Shown here: positions 10,638-20,900 of the stretch, piece after piece | Layout of the letters: every line of letters starts with the position of its first letter | Numbering within the stretch: the stretch's first letter is position 1 | Source: Chloroflexota bacterium | GTDB taxonomy: Bacteria; Chloroflexota; Anaerolineae; Aggregatilineales; J027 | Reading direction: 5' to 3' | DNA: 64,000 bases | NCBI GenBank assembly: GCA_013112715.1 | Contig: JABFGB010000007.1 | Coordinates: 62,001 to 126,000 of the forward strand | Translations under genes and position numbers: made by a program | Notes under the pieces: model-generated | Told to the model about the DNA's origin: nothing | Seen by the model: only the letters and a program-made list of their open reading frames with translations | The model's database searches: none

Positions 10638-11231
10638 TCATTCACCTGCCAACCGCCGCGCTTCCTCTAGCTCCTGCGGCGTGTTGACATTAAAAAACGA
10701 CAGACCTTTGGGGTCAAAGGGTTGATATTCGGCCTCATCTAGATAACGCACCCGCACATCATCGTAAAAACCCATTACCTTAAGCTGGTCGGCCTCCAAG
10801 CGTTTGCGAATGGGGGCAAGGCAGGCTTGGCTGTAGATCGCGTGTAATCCTTCGGGATAGTTGTCTACACGCGGCACAATCACGTCGTGTGTTCCATCAC
10901 ATAGCCCCATCATATATTTCAGTAGGGCGGGATTGGCAAAGGGCATATCACAGGCCATCACCAATGTATAGTCGGTCTGGCTGTGGGTAATCGCGGTATA
11001 AATTCCCCCTAGCGAGCCTTTATCGGGCAGGACATCGGTGAACATGGGCAGACCTAGCGTGGCGTAATCATCAGGGCGGTTGGTGATCAGAATGCGCTCA
11101 TCTTCACCCAAATCAGCCAGCTGATCCAATAAATGCTCAATGAGAGGCTTGCCGAGCAGGGTGACAAACGATTTATCCGTGCCCATACGGGAACTTTTAC
11201 CCCCGGCCATAATCGCAAGGGTCAGGCTCAT
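10638..11231 (-). CDS. mobA: Molybdenum cofactor guanylyltransferase MobA
   Basis: 197 residues. Transfers GMP from GTP to Mo-molybdopterin; the bis-MGD product is the cofactor of formate dehydrogenase. The N-terminal nucleotide motif IMAGGKSSRMGTDK is intact. The metal-binding region VMACDMPFANP, the YPEGLHAIY segment and the C-terminal FFNVNTPQEL motif are also visible. It lies 12 bases downstream of the catalytic-subunit gene and 26 bases upstream of the diaphorase gene, so it is embedded among the structural genes. Confidence 0.9.
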   Translation of the reverse strand: MSLTLAIMAGGKSSRMGTDKSFVTLLGKPLIEHLLDQLADLGEDERILITNRPDDYATLGLPMFTDVLPDKGSLGGIYTAITHSQTDYTLVMACDMPFANPALLKYMMGLCDGTHDVIVPRVDNYPEGLHAIYSQACLAPIRKRLEADQLKVMGFYDDVRVRYLDEAEYQPFDPKGLSFFNVNTPQELEEARRLAGE

Positions 11232-11243
11232 GACGTGCCCCTT

Positions 11244-13409
11244 TTAATGCACATAGGTGGTCGGGTCTTTGATCGTGCCCCGTTCATCCAATGCGATGTC
11301 AGCCCCTTCCCGCATCGGCGCATCCGTTTTCCGCAATCGCACCGCCGCCATTTTAAAGTCCGGGATTTTGGCGCGGGGGTCAATCTTATCCAGTGTGAGC
11401 AAATTCGCCGCCGCCTCGACAAAATGGAAGGGCAGAAACACCGTCCCCACCGGAGAGCGCCCTGTCACCATTACCCGACAGACGACACTGGCCCGCCGCG
11501 AACTGACCTCCACCCAATCCCCTGACACCAATTCAAGAGTATGGGCATCGTCGGGGTGCATCTCCAAAATCGGCTCCGGGAAAATCTCGTTGAGTTTGGA
11601 GGGGCGGGTCATCGTGCCGCCGTGCCAATGGAACAAGACGCGGCCCGTCGTCAAATGATAGGGGTATTCGGCATCGGGGAGTTCGCTGTCCGTACCATAT
11701 TCCAATGCCCAGAATTTCCCTCTGCCACGTGGAAAATCGTGTTCAAACAGATAGGGTGTGCCGGGGTGGTCAAGGGATGGGCAGGGCCAATGCACACCCC
11801 CCTCACGTTCTAGGCGTTCATAGGTAATACCATAAAAATCAGGGGTCAGAAAACGCATTTCTTCCCAGATTGCCTCGGCGTCGGGGTAATCAAAGCCAGC
11901 GCTGTGTTCGGCCCTCAAGATTTTCTCCATACGAGTCGCAATTTCACACACAATTTGCCAATCGGGGCGCGAATCTCCATAGGCAGGCAGGGCTTGTCGA
12001 ACCCGCTGGACACGGCGATCACTATTGGTAAAAGTACCATCTTTTTCGGCAAAGCTGGCGGAGGGCAAAATCACATCGGCCAGTTCGCCCGTTTCGTTCA
12101 TAAAAATATCAATGCACATCATAAAATCGAGATGTTCCATCGCGTGGCGGGCATGAGCCAGATTGGGTTCGCTCATGAGCGGATTCTCACCCATCACTAT
12201 CATGGCACGGATTTTGCCCAGCAGTGCTCCATCAACCATTTCGGTCACGGTCAGGCCAGGGTCGGGTGAAAGGGTTGTGTGCCACGCCGTCTCAAATTTG
12301 CCGCGAACGGCGGGGTCGGTGACTTTCTGATAGGCCGTGAACACATTCGGCAGGCCGCCGCTGTCGGAACAACCCTGCACGTTATTTTGACCACGCAGGG
12401 GATTCAGCCCCGTCCCCGGTTTGCCGATATGCCCGGTTAACAGGGCCAGATTGGTCAAGGCAAGGGCGTTATCCGTGCCATGTGTGCTTTGGCTAATGCC
12501 CATGCCCCAATAAAAGGCGGCGCGATCCGCTTGGGCATACATGCGGGCGACTTGACGAATTTGCTCGGCGGGAACCCCGCTGATTTCTTCGGCCCATTCC
12601 GGTGTAAACTGCTCTAGAGATTCAATATAGTCGTTAAAATCTTCGGTGCGGCGGCTGATAAAATCCTCGTTATAGAGCTTCTCGGCGACAATGACATGCG
12701 CCATTGCCTGATAAACTGCTACATCTGTCCCCGGTTTTTGCCGCAGCCATAACGTCGCAAAATCGGTCAATTCGATTTGGCGCGGGTCAATCACAATCAA
12801 TTTCGCGCCATTCTGTCGCACGGCCCGTTTGAGAAATAGGCTAATCACCGGGTGGGTTTCGGTAGTGTTGCTGCCCGTAACGATGAACGTATCCAGATGC
12901 TCCATTTCGGCAATGCTGTTGCTCATCGCGCTCGACCCGATGGCGAGTTGCAATCCGGTCACACTTCCAGCATGACACAATCGTGCGCAATGATCCACAT
13001 TGTTCGTTTTGAGGACGGCTCGCACCCACTTTTGGAACACATAGTTGTCTTCATTGGTGGCTTTGGCGCAGGCATAGGTGGCAATGCTATCCCCACCACT
13101 TTCCCGCACAAGCTGGCTGAGTTTTTCGGCGACAAGCGTGAGGGCTTCCTCCCAAGTCGCCTCACGAAATTCACCGGGGCCACCATTGCGAATGAGGGGC
13201 GTCGTGAGACGTCGTGGATGGGTCGTAAAATCCAGCCCAAAACGGCCTTTGACACACAGATTCCCATAATTAGGCGCGGAATCAAATGGGGCACTCACAC
13301 GGTAAATGACATCATCTTTGATGTGCAAATTCATCTGACACCCCACCCCGCAGTAGGGGCAGGTGGTACGGACAGTGTGGTCTGGGGAGAGCATGGGGGC
13401 TGCGACCAT
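11244..13409 (-). CDS. Formate dehydrogenase, molybdopterin catalytic subunit (Cys type)
   Basis: 721 residues. Oxidises formate to CO2 at a bis-MGD molybdenum or tungsten centre. The N-terminal [4Fe-4S] ligands are Cys17, Cys20, Cys24 and Cys52. The active-site motif DHCARLCH puts Cys145-His146 where E. coli FdhH has Sec140-His141, so this is a selenium-independent enzyme. Later motifs include GMGISQSTHGTDN, GQNNVQGCSD and the C-terminal dinucleotide-binding domain. There is no N-terminal ferredoxin extension as in FdsA; the separate HoxU-like gene supplies it. The start at 13409 is chosen for a GGAG at 13418-13421, eight bases upstream. A TTG-initiated reading from 13457 adds 16 residues but lacks a good ribosome site. 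First gene of the operon. Confidence 0.9.
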   Translation of the reverse strand: MVAAPMLSPDHTVRTTCPYCGVGCQMNLHIKDDVIYRVSAPFDSAPNYGNLCVKGRFGLDFTTHPRRLTTPLIRNGGPGEFREATWEEALTLVAEKLSQLVRESGGDSIATYACAKATNEDNYVFQKWVRAVLKTNNVDHCARLCHAGSVTGLQLAIGSSAMSNSIAEMEHLDTFIVTGSNTTETHPVISLFLKRAVRQNGAKLIVIDPRQIELTDFATLWLRQKPGTDVAVYQAMAHVIVAEKLYNEDFISRRTEDFNDYIESLEQFTPEWAEEISGVPAEQIRQVARMYAQADRAAFYWGMGISQSTHGTDNALALTNLALLTGHIGKPGTGLNPLRGQNNVQGCSDSGGLPNVFTAYQKVTDPAVRGKFETAWHTTLSPDPGLTVTEMVDGALLGKIRAMIVMGENPLMSEPNLAHARHAMEHLDFMMCIDIFMNETGELADVILPSASFAEKDGTFTNSDRRVQRVRQALPAYGDSRPDWQIVCEIATRMEKILRAEHSAGFDYPDAEAIWEEMRFLTPDFYGITYERLEREGGVHWPCPSLDHPGTPYLFEHDFPRGRGKFWALEYGTDSELPDAEYPYHLTTGRVLFHWHGGTMTRPSKLNEIFPEPILEMHPDDAHTLELVSGDWVEVSSRRASVVCRVMVTGRSPVGTVFLPFHFVEAAANLLTLDKIDPRAKIPDFKMAAVRLRKTDAPMREGADIALDERGTIKDPTTYVH

Positions 13410-13472
13410 AGACACTACTCCAATAAATTGTAAGCGTAGTGAAAGGTAATATTTCAAAGTTTAGTTATTTGA

Positions 13473-13478
13473 ATTATA
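13473..13478 (-). promoter_or_regulatory. Candidate -10 box of the formate dehydrogenase operon
   Basis: On the minus strand this reads TATAAT, a perfect -10 hexamer, 63 bases upstream of the chosen start codon of the catalytic-subunit gene. No convincing -35 hexamer is visible at the normal distance, so an activator may be needed or the match may be chance. Confidence 0.35.
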
Positions 13479-13501
13479 CCGCAGAGGGTTGACCAGAGGA
13501 A

Positions 13502-13533
13502 AATGGATAGGGTAACGAATCACCCCATCCATT
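13502..13533 (-). terminator. Rho-independent terminator of malate synthase
   Basis: Read on the minus strand, AATGGAT and ATCCATT arms extend after one mismatch into GGGT/ACCC. The arms enclose an 8-base loop and are followed by TTTTCC. It begins 14 bases after the malate synthase stop and separates it from the downstream formate dehydrogenase promoter. Confidence 0.6.
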
Positions 13534-13546
13534 AAACACAAGTGGG

Positions 13547-15139
13547 CTAGATATAATCGTAGGCGATGACGGTCAAAAATTCGGGATACTCATCGTTAGT
13601 GACCAATTGATCGAGGATTGTTTCGGCGTCGGCATAACGTCCATTGGTAAAGGCCTTCTCACCGACTATCTCCTGAATTTTCGCAAGTTCTTCTTGAATG
13701 ATCTGGCGGATCAGCGTCACATCCACTTTACGGCCATCATTCAATTTGCCATCAGGGTGATGGACCCACTGCCAAAGCTGTGAACGAGAAATCTCGGCAG
13801 TCGCGGCATCTTCCATCAGGTTAAAAATCGCCACCGCGCCATTCCCTCGCAGCCACGCCTCGATATATTGCAAAGCCACGCTGACGTTATTCCGCACCCC
13901 AGCCTCGGTGATTTGACCGCCGGGGATTTTGAAGTTAATCAGATCAGAGGGCTTCACATCCACTTCGGGGATACGTTCTTTTTGGTTAGCACGGCCCTGC
14001 AACCCTTCCTCAAAAATGGGGCGGGCGACGGGCACGAGATCGGGATGGGCCACCCATGTGCCATCAAAACCATCATTGACCTCGCGTAGTTTATCCTCCC
14101 GTACTTTGGTGAGGGCAACCTCATTAACTGCCGCATCGCGCCGACTGGGGATAAAGGCCGCCATGCCGCCCATCGCATGAGCGCCGCGCCGATGACAAGT
14201 CTGCACCAATAATTGGGTATAAGCCCGCATAAACGGCACGGTCATGGTGACTTGGGCACGATCTGGCAGCAGAAAATCGGGCTGGCTGCGGAATTTCTTG
14301 ATACAGCTAAAAATATAATCCCAACGTCCAGCATTAATCCCGGCAATGTGATCGCGCAATTCATACAGAACTTCTTCGATTTCAAACGATAACAGGATGT
14401 GTTCGAGCAGGACGGTGACTTTGATTGTGCCAATCGGCAGGCCAAGTTCATTTTGGGCCATGACAAACACATCATTCCACAGCCGTGCTTCAAGGTGGCT
14501 CTCCATTTTTGGTAGATAAAAATAGGTGCCAGTGCCTTTTGCTAAGAGGCGGCGGGCATTATGGAAAAAATACATACCAAAGTCGAATAGTGACCCCGAC
14601 ATCGGCTCACCGTCCACCAAGACATGCTTTTCATCCAAATGCCAACCACGCGGACGCACCATCAAAAGGGCCGTCTGTTCATTCAAGCGATATGCTTTAC
14701 CGTCGGGGTTGGTAAAAGTAATTGTGCCGTCAATCGCATCCCGGAGATTAATCTGGCCCTCCACCACGTTTGACCACGCGGGAGTATTGGCATCTTCAAG
14801 GTCGGCCATAAACACGTCTGCCCCGGAATTTAGGGCATTAATCATCATTTTGCGCTCGGTTGGGCCAGTGATTTCAACCCAACGACGTTGGAGATCGTCG
14901 GGAATTGGCGCGACCTGCCAGTCGCTGGCGCGAACGTGCTCTGTTTCGGGCAGAAAGGTAGGCATAATACCTTGATGTAAACGTCGCTGGACTTCTTTGC
15001 GGCGCTGCAAGAGTTCACGACGACGACTTCCAAAGGCCCGCTGCAACTTAGCAACAAATGCCAGTGCCTCCGGTGTCAAAATCTCATGGTAGGCGGGGGG
15101 GATTTGACCTGTGACCTGAATATCGGCAAACAACTGCAT
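13547..15139 (-). CDS. aceB: Malate synthase A
   Basis: 530 residues, the size of the A-type enzyme. Condenses glyoxylate and acetyl-CoA to malate. The N-terminal part has the [18 protein letters not shown] segment and then the catalytic barrel motif [10 protein letters not shown]. Later come [13 protein letters not shown], the [19 protein letters not shown] stretch, [13 protein letters not shown], and the acidic region [11 protein letters not shown]. It stands alone: a terminator follows it and no isocitrate lyase is in the window. Glyoxylate could come from the glyoxylate cycle elsewhere or from a catabolic route; the window alone does not say which. An AAAGGA sits nine bases upstream of the ATG. 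Confidence 0.94.
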   Translation of the reverse strand: MQLFADIQVTGQIPPAYHEILTPEALAFVAKLQRAFGSRRRELLQRRKEVQRRLHQGIMPTFLPETEHVRASDWQVAPIPDDLQRRWVEITGPTERKMMINALNSGADVFMADLEDANTPAWSNVVEGQINLRDAIDGTITFTNPDGKAYRLNEQTALLMVRPRGWHLDEKHVLVDGEPMSGSLFDFGMYFFHNARRLLAKGTGTYFYLPKMESHLEARLWNDVFVMAQNELGLPIGTIKVTVLLEHILLSFEIEEVLYELRDHIAGINAGRWDYIFSCIKKFRSQPDFLLPDRAQVTMTVPFMRAYTQLLVQTCHRRGAHAMGGMAAFIPSRRDAAVNEVALTKVREDKLREVNDGFDGTWVAHPDLVPVARPIFEEGLQGRANQKERIPEVDVKPSDLINFKIPGGQITEAGVRNNVSVALQYIEAWLRGNGAVAIFNLMEDAATAEISRSQLWQWVHHPDGKLNDGRKVDVTLIRQIIQEELAKIQEIVGEKAFTNGRYADAETILDQLVTNDEYPEFLTVIAYDYI

Positions 15140-15558
15140 CCTCTAGCATCCTTTCTGACCATCGTGAAATCTTTTGCAATCTAAGAAATGATTGTACACG
15201 TGCCCACAAAAATTCCTGCTACAAATCCCGGTAGGGGGTTCACTACTCAGAAATATAGGGATAGTGATTTTGTAGATGAACAACACCAAATTTCCCCTGG
15301 CTACGACCCAAAATATCAACTGATCTCGTATGATATATTAACTGTTGACCGTTGGTTGGAAAACCGCACGAATTTACGATATTCACGGAAATTTCATGAA
15401 GTTTTCGAGGATTGAAAGGTAAATGCAATGTAGAATTTCATATAATATTAGTGGCTTGAAACTTTTATTTATTTCTTACTAGAACTTTTAGGCCTCTATA
15501 TACAAAAGTTGAGGTCACGGTAATCAACGTCTCACTAGGCTATGGGGGAATCATCAAT
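15140..15558. other. Intergenic region between divergent malate synthase and S8 peptidase genes
   Basis: About 420 AT-rich bases between divergent genes, which must hold both promoters. An open frame of 75 codons at 15188-15415 has no recognisable features and is not called. An inverted repeat, AACTTTT at 15483-15489 and AAAAGTT at 15504-15510, lies 50-75 bases upstream of the peptidase start and could be a binding site. Nothing else is supported. Confidence 0.4.
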
Positions 15559-17829
15559 ATGCACCTTCGAGGAAAGCTGAAATGGGCATTATTTCTAATA
15601 ATTTTTTTAGTTCTCTCTTCCAGCATCCTGTTTTTTAATGATGTTCCAAAAACCAAAGGCCAAGAAACAACCTCCGGAGAATCCTGCGTATTAACGCCGG
15701 AAATCCTCGGCGGGCAAGGTTTCTCCGTCTCTGGGCTTGGGTTCTCGGTTTCGGGTCTCGGGTTTTCGGTCTCTGGGCTTGGGTTCTCGGTTTCGGGCCT
15801 CGGTTTCTCAGTCTCCGGCCTCGGGCTTGACCCTGCCCAAGTTGCCCAAGAAATCCGCGATAACCCTATCTCGAATCAATGGTTGCTAGATTTGCAACCA
15901 GACATTACCGCAGGATCGGATTTCAACACGACTCATGTGGCGATCCTCATTTTGGACGATTTCAGCACGCCCAACTCACACGGGAATGAAGTGCTGGCGG
16001 TGTTTAATGATCTTGCCAGCGTTGTGGACATGTCCAAAATCCTGCTAGTTCCAATTGATATTGGCGGCGGCAGCACAGGCTATCGCACCGAAAACCTAAA
16101 GGCAGTTGTCAGAAACGCTATTGAAGGGCCGGGAGGGTTGTTAGATCAAGGCTACAAGCATTTTGTCATCAACATGAGCTTCGGCATAATCCCATGTGAA
16201 GACCCCGGTATGGTGATTGATGACACACCCATTCCTCCGTTCAAATTTGATGAAGCGGTGTCTTGGATTGATGGATATGAGCCTGTCACCAATGGCGCGG
16301 TCATCCCAACCCTCGATTGCGTTGCCAAGCAAACCGATGGGAAATACGTGGCGTGGTTTGGTTATGACAACACGAATGATGTGATGGTCAACACCCCGGT
16401 AGGAACAAACAATCGTTTTAACCCGACCCCGACAGATCGGCAGCAACCACGAGTATTTGAACCCGGCGATTGGCACAAGGTCTTTTCCGTCAAGTTTAGT
16501 CACGGAACGACATTGGTCTGGAAACTCAAAGGGCCGGATGGTGTAGAGCGGACGGTGAGTGCCAACAAATACTCCACCCCCTGCGAAAGTGTTCCCGCCA
16601 CCTCAACGAACGCGGTGAAGCCTATCGTAAACTGTGTTGCTGATGCAGGCGACGGTGTATTTGTCGCGCGGTTTGGCTATGAAAACCACAATATGGTATC
16701 CGTCACCATCCCAGTTGGAACCAACAATTATGTAATTCCAAATCCCCAAGACCGCAAACAGACCATCACCTTCCTGCCGGGCGTCCACAATGACGTTTTC
16801 CGGGTCAATTTCAACGGTAGTGACCTCACATGGAAATTGAAATCACCTGACGGCAATTACTATCGGGTAATCGCCAACAAGTATTCCCCGCCCTGCTCAG
16901 ATGAGGTTGGCGTTGGGCTAACGGATTATCTTACGCGACAAATGGGTGTACCAGAAGACAAGCTGGATTATTACCTCTTCAAACTGACGCAATCAGCAGA
17001 TGATGAAGCCCAACTCGCCGACTTCCGGGGTTTGTTGAAAGAATACTTAGAACGTAGCGCTGAGTCCGACGGTGAATTCGCGGTAATTCCAGTAGCCTCT
17101 TCCGGTAATTTCCGTCCTTGGTTGGGATCGTGGCCGCTGTCGCCCGCCCGGTGGCCGGAGGTGATAGCGACTGGCGCGACGCTTGGCAACAATGGCCCGC
17201 TGTGGCAGTTCTCACACGACGGTAATGTGATTGCCCCCGGTGCAGGCTTCCCGTATGGTGATAACACCTTCCTTGCCGGAACATCATTTGCTGCACCCTA
17301 TGTCAGCATGGTCGGCGCTCAATGGCTAACCTATCCCAAAGCCTGCCTTTTCGATGGGCAGTATCCACCCCTAACCGAAAACGCACTTGGCAAAGACCTA
17401 AATGCCGCGTTTGTACCGGGAGTTGCTGGCCCCTACAACTGCCTACCAGATCGCTCTTCCGCAGAATGGCGTTTGATTGAGTCAAATGACCCGATTGTGG
17501 CACGTTCAGGTTCTTGGGCAAATGTCAACACAGGAAGTGCCAGTGGAGGCAGCTATCTCTACGCCAGCCGCGCCCGTAACACCTATCTGAAATTCGACTT
17601 TGAAGGGGAAACGCTGGAAGTTATCTACATCTCAGGGCCGAAACTGGGCACATTCACCATTGTCGTAGATGGGGTAGCGGTTCGCACAGTCAACACCTAC
17701 TCTTACAAGACGGAATATGGCAAGACTGAGGTCATCAACTATCTCACCCCCGGCCCACACACCGTAAAGATTGTTCCGGCCTATGGCACAGTCGCCATTG
17801 ATGCCTTCTACGCAGCAGTCAATGACTAA
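15559..17829 (+). CDS. Exported S8 (subtilisin-like) peptidase with inserted repeat domains
   Basis: 756 residues. An N-terminal hydrophobic segment (residues 7-28) looks like a Sec signal or anchor. A stretch of five GFSVSGL heptads (residues 54-88) lies in the propeptide region. Catalytic residues are inferred as Asp133 or Asp134 (LILDDF), His141 (SHGNEV), oxyanion Asn517 (SSGNFRP) and Ser576 (GTSFAAP). The Asp-His spacing of about 7 is far shorter than the roughly 30 of classical subtilisins. Between His and Ser are two copies of a 95-residue domain (about 250-345 and 353-447), each with an FGY(D/E)N motif and ending NKYS.PC; this domain type recurs in bacterial surface proteins. The last 120 residues look like a carbohydrate-binding-type beta domain. 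A GGGGGA precedes the ATG. Confidence 0.82.
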   Translation: MHLRGKLKWALFLIIFLVLSSSILFFNDVPKTKGQETTSGESCVLTPEILGGQGFSVSGLGFSVSGLGFSVSGLGFSVSGLGFSVSGLGLDPAQVAQEIRDNPISNQWLLDLQPDITAGSDFNTTHVAILILDDFSTPNSHGNEVLAVFNDLASVVDMSKILLVPIDIGGGSTGYRTENLKAVVRNAIEGPGGLLDQGYKHFVINMSFGIIPCEDPGMVIDDTPIPPFKFDEAVSWIDGYEPVTNGAVIPTLDCVAKQTDGKYVAWFGYDNTNDVMVNTPVGTNNRFNPTPTDRQQPRVFEPGDWHKVFSVKFSHGTTLVWKLKGPDGVERTVSANKYSTPCESVPATSTNAVKPIVNCVADAGDGVFVARFGYENHNMVSVTIPVGTNNYVIPNPQDRKQTITFLPGVHNDVFRVNFNGSDLTWKLKSPDGNYYRVIANKYSPPCSDEVGVGLTDYLTRQMGVPEDKLDYYLFKLTQSADDEAQLADFRGLLKEYLERSAESDGEFAVIPVASSGNFRPWLGSWPLSPARWPEVIATGATLGNNGPLWQFSHDGNVIAPGAGFPYGDNTFLAGTSFAAPYVSMVGAQWLTYPKACLFDGQYPPLTENALGKDLNAAFVPGVAGPYNCLPDRSSAEWRLIESNDPIVARSGSWANVNTGSASGGSYLYASRARNTYLKFDFEGETLEVIYISGPKLGTFTIVVDGVAVRTVNTYSYKTEYGKTEVINYLTPGPHTVKIVPAYGTVAIDAFYAAVND
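15718..15822 (+). repeat. Five tandem 21-bp units encoding GFSVSGL
   Basis: Five exact heptapeptide units, 21 bases each, in frame within the S8 peptidase. The codons vary between units while the peptide is invariant, which points to selection on the protein rather than recent DNA slippage. Units 2 and 4 are nearly identical, as are 1 and 3, giving a 42-bp super-repeat that suggests an earlier doubling. Confidence 0.9.
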
Positions 17830-17881
17830 CACCCAAGCGGGGATGGGGTCATTCCGTCCCCTTTAATATCGTTGCTCATAT

Positions 17882-17916
17882 AAAAAGGCCATCGCTAAAC
17901 ACAGATGGCTTTTTTA
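17882..17916. terminator. Bidirectional rho-independent terminator
   Basis: GCCATC at 17888-17893 pairs with GATGGC at 17904-17909, flanked by an A-run on the left and a T-run on the right. It can therefore terminate both the S8 peptidase from the left and the convergent kinase gene from the right. Confidence 0.85.
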
Positions 17917-17921
17917 CTATC

Positions 17922-20900
17922 CTATACCCGACCCATCATTTGCAGCAGCATATTGGCGCGTTCTTGCAGTGCCTCGGCTACCACCGTTTCCAAATCGAGC
18001 GCAACCCCTTTTTCGGCAGCGGCAGCGGCATTTTGAGGCGATACCGCTGATTTGAGTTTTTCCAAGACGGGAGTGGCTAGTTTCTTCGTGCCTTCGGAAG
18101 TCGCCGGATGGTGCATGACCAAAGCGAGCCATGTTAACGCACGGATACGGTCTGGAATCACATCGGCAAGTCCAATCAAGGCTTCCATTAAGGTTGGGAT
18201 GGCTTGGATTTCACGAGCCAAACTGAGGGCTTGATAATAATAATCAGCCGCCCGTTCAAGGCTCTTTTCCGCACGCGCCACATGCCCCAGATTGACCAGT
18301 GTCGTCGCCATCCCCCGCCGATTGCCAATCGCACGAGCAAGCGCAAGACTGGCTTCAAAATAACGGGTGGCACTGGGATAATCCCCTTTGAGTTCGGCGA
18401 CAAACCCCAAATTATCGAGAGCCATCGCTACCCCCCGCCGATTGCCAATCGCACGGCAGGTTTCGAGGGTTTCTTGGAAGTAGCGAGTAGCGCTGTCAAA
18501 ATCGCCTTGTTCACCCGCCACACTGCCCAAATTCATTAGCGAGATGGCGGCTTGGCGACGATCCCCAACAGTTTGCCAAATCGTCAAGCTCTCGGAAAAA
18601 TAGCGCCGCGCGCCAGTATAATCGCCTTGCGCATAGGACACTGTACCCAGATTGTTAATGACAATCGCGCAGCCCTCTAGGTCATTAATCTCGCCCACGT
18701 ACCGCAGGCTTTCCTCCAACCGCCGCACCGCCGTCGCATAATCACCCGTCTCTGACGACACCATCCCTAAACGATTGAGTGATCGCGCAATGCCCCGTTG
18801 ATCGTTAATGGCCCGTGAAATGGTTAACCCTTCCTCACAAATCGCTGCGGCTTTGGGATAATCCCCCTGTCCCCAATAAGCATCACCCATCAAGTTGAGA
18901 GCGCGGGCCGCTCCCGTCTGGTCATCTATAGTACGTGCGATTTGCAGACCTTTTTCAAGGCGACGAATCGCATTCACGTAGTCGCCAATGTACTGCAGCG
19001 TCTCGCCGAGCTTAGTGTGGAGTTCCGCCTCGATACGTTCCGCTGATTGGCTTGGCAGCAGTTCCAACGCCCGTTCAAAATGGGTAATCGCATCGGAAAA
19101 GGCGCTGATTTTCAGAGCATGTTCACCGGCCCGTTGAGAATAGAACCGTTCCTTATCCACATCCCCTGCTACACGCCAATGTTGGGCCATCGTTGCAGCT
19201 TGATCTAAAGCATTCGGATAAACCTTTTCAATCGCCTCGGCAATCTTGCGATGATAACTTGGCTGTTGTTCGGATGGGATGGCGTTCAAGGCAGCGGCAC
19301 GCAGTTTATCATGGGCAAAGCGCCATTCCCCCTCCTGTACCTCCAAGACGGCGCGATTAGCACAGATGATGAGCCATTCATCAAGGTTGAGGCTGTCCTT
19401 CACCTGCTCCAAGACCGCTAAATCCAGTTCGCGCCCCAATACCGCTGCCAATTGCAGCAAAATTTGACCTTCGGCGGGAACACGATCCAACCGCCGCTTG
19501 ATAACCGTTTGAATACCCCCGGCAAAAATGTGCTGTGGAAGATCAACCCGCCCAATTTGGTCAAGGCGTCCGGCTTCCTCAGCCAGCGCCCGCACCACCT
19601 CGACCATGAAAAAAACATTGCCCTCGGTCTCACGTTGCAGCAATTCCAGCACTTGAGGCTGACGACCCGTCTCACCCAGCATCGAAACACTGAGTTCCGC
19701 AATCCCCTCCGTCGAAAGGCGTTCGAGTTTGAGCAGGGTCATTTCGGGGAGTTCTTCCGCAAGCTGGGGACGATCTTCCGTGCGATAACTGCCCACAATC
19801 AAAATCGGCAGTTCTCCAATCATGCCCGACAGCCGTTTGACAATTTCCAGACTTTCGTTCGATACCCACTGCAAATCTTCGAGCAGCAACAAAACGGGCT
19901 GCTGCTGACGTTGGAAAATACTGGCAATCGTCCCTAATAGCCGCTGCTGATAGGCCGTACCTTCCAACTTCACCGCGTCCGGCACTTTTCGCCCGATGAG
20001 GTCTTCAATATCGGAGATCAAGTCCTTGAGAATGCCCGCCTCAACATCCGTGACATCGGAAGTCAGCACCAATCGTCGCAGTGGATCATGCCAGATTTCG
20101 TAGGGCAACCCCCCTTCGGATACGGCCTGACCACGCAGCAGCATGACCCCTTCAACCAGTGCATGGGTACGTAATTCGTCCAATAGACGAGACTTGCCAA
20201 CGCCGCTTTCCCCCCCGACCAGCCATGCGCTGCCTTGCCCCGATAAGGATTGGCTTAGGGCTTTGGTAAGTTGCTCAAGTTCGGTATGCCGCCCAACAAA
20301 TTCGGCGGCCTGCAAAAAGCTCTCCCGGATGGCAGGGGATTCAGCCGGAACTGCTTGACCAATAGCGGCGCATAATTCTTGAATAACATCATAGGCATCG
20401 TAATAACGGTCAGCAGGGGATTTTGCTAACAATCGCCCAATAATAGAGGCCAAAACATAACGTTCGTTAGGTGTGTCCGGTGAAATTTCAAATTCAACAT
20501 CACCCTTGATGGGAGAGTTTTTTAGATGCTGTGTGTCATCTAATAGTACAATTCGATTTTCGTCAGTGATAGTTCGGTCTAGTTGGCTGTCTAGTACATC
20601 GGTAGCGGGTTGATTCCCCTCGAAATGAAGCGTATCCCCCAATTCCCCATCCAACTCCGGAACAATCTCCCCATAAAAAGTTTGGGCATAGAGCAGTTCC
20701 AAATCAGGGTTGATGTTTAAAATGGCTCGTACCAAATGATTGGTATCTCGGACATCAAAGGGATGACGGCCTGCAATGAGTTCATAAGCCATCACGCCAA
20801 CTGCATACAAATCTGAGGCAACCGTGACTTGTTTGCCCTGCAACACTTCGGGGGCCATATAGGCAATCGTGCCCGCAATTTCTTTCGCTTGCTCAGATTT

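Noticed and set aside
11244..13457. Selenocysteine formate dehydrogenase
   Set aside because: There is no in-frame TGA; the active-site position is an ordinary Cys codon.
15188..15415. 75-codon plus-strand frame in the intergenic region
   Set aside because: AT-rich, no ribosome site and no family resemblance; more likely promoter DNA.
15718..15822. CRISPR-like or intergenic direct repeat
   Set aside because: The units are contiguous, in frame and coding; there are no spacers.
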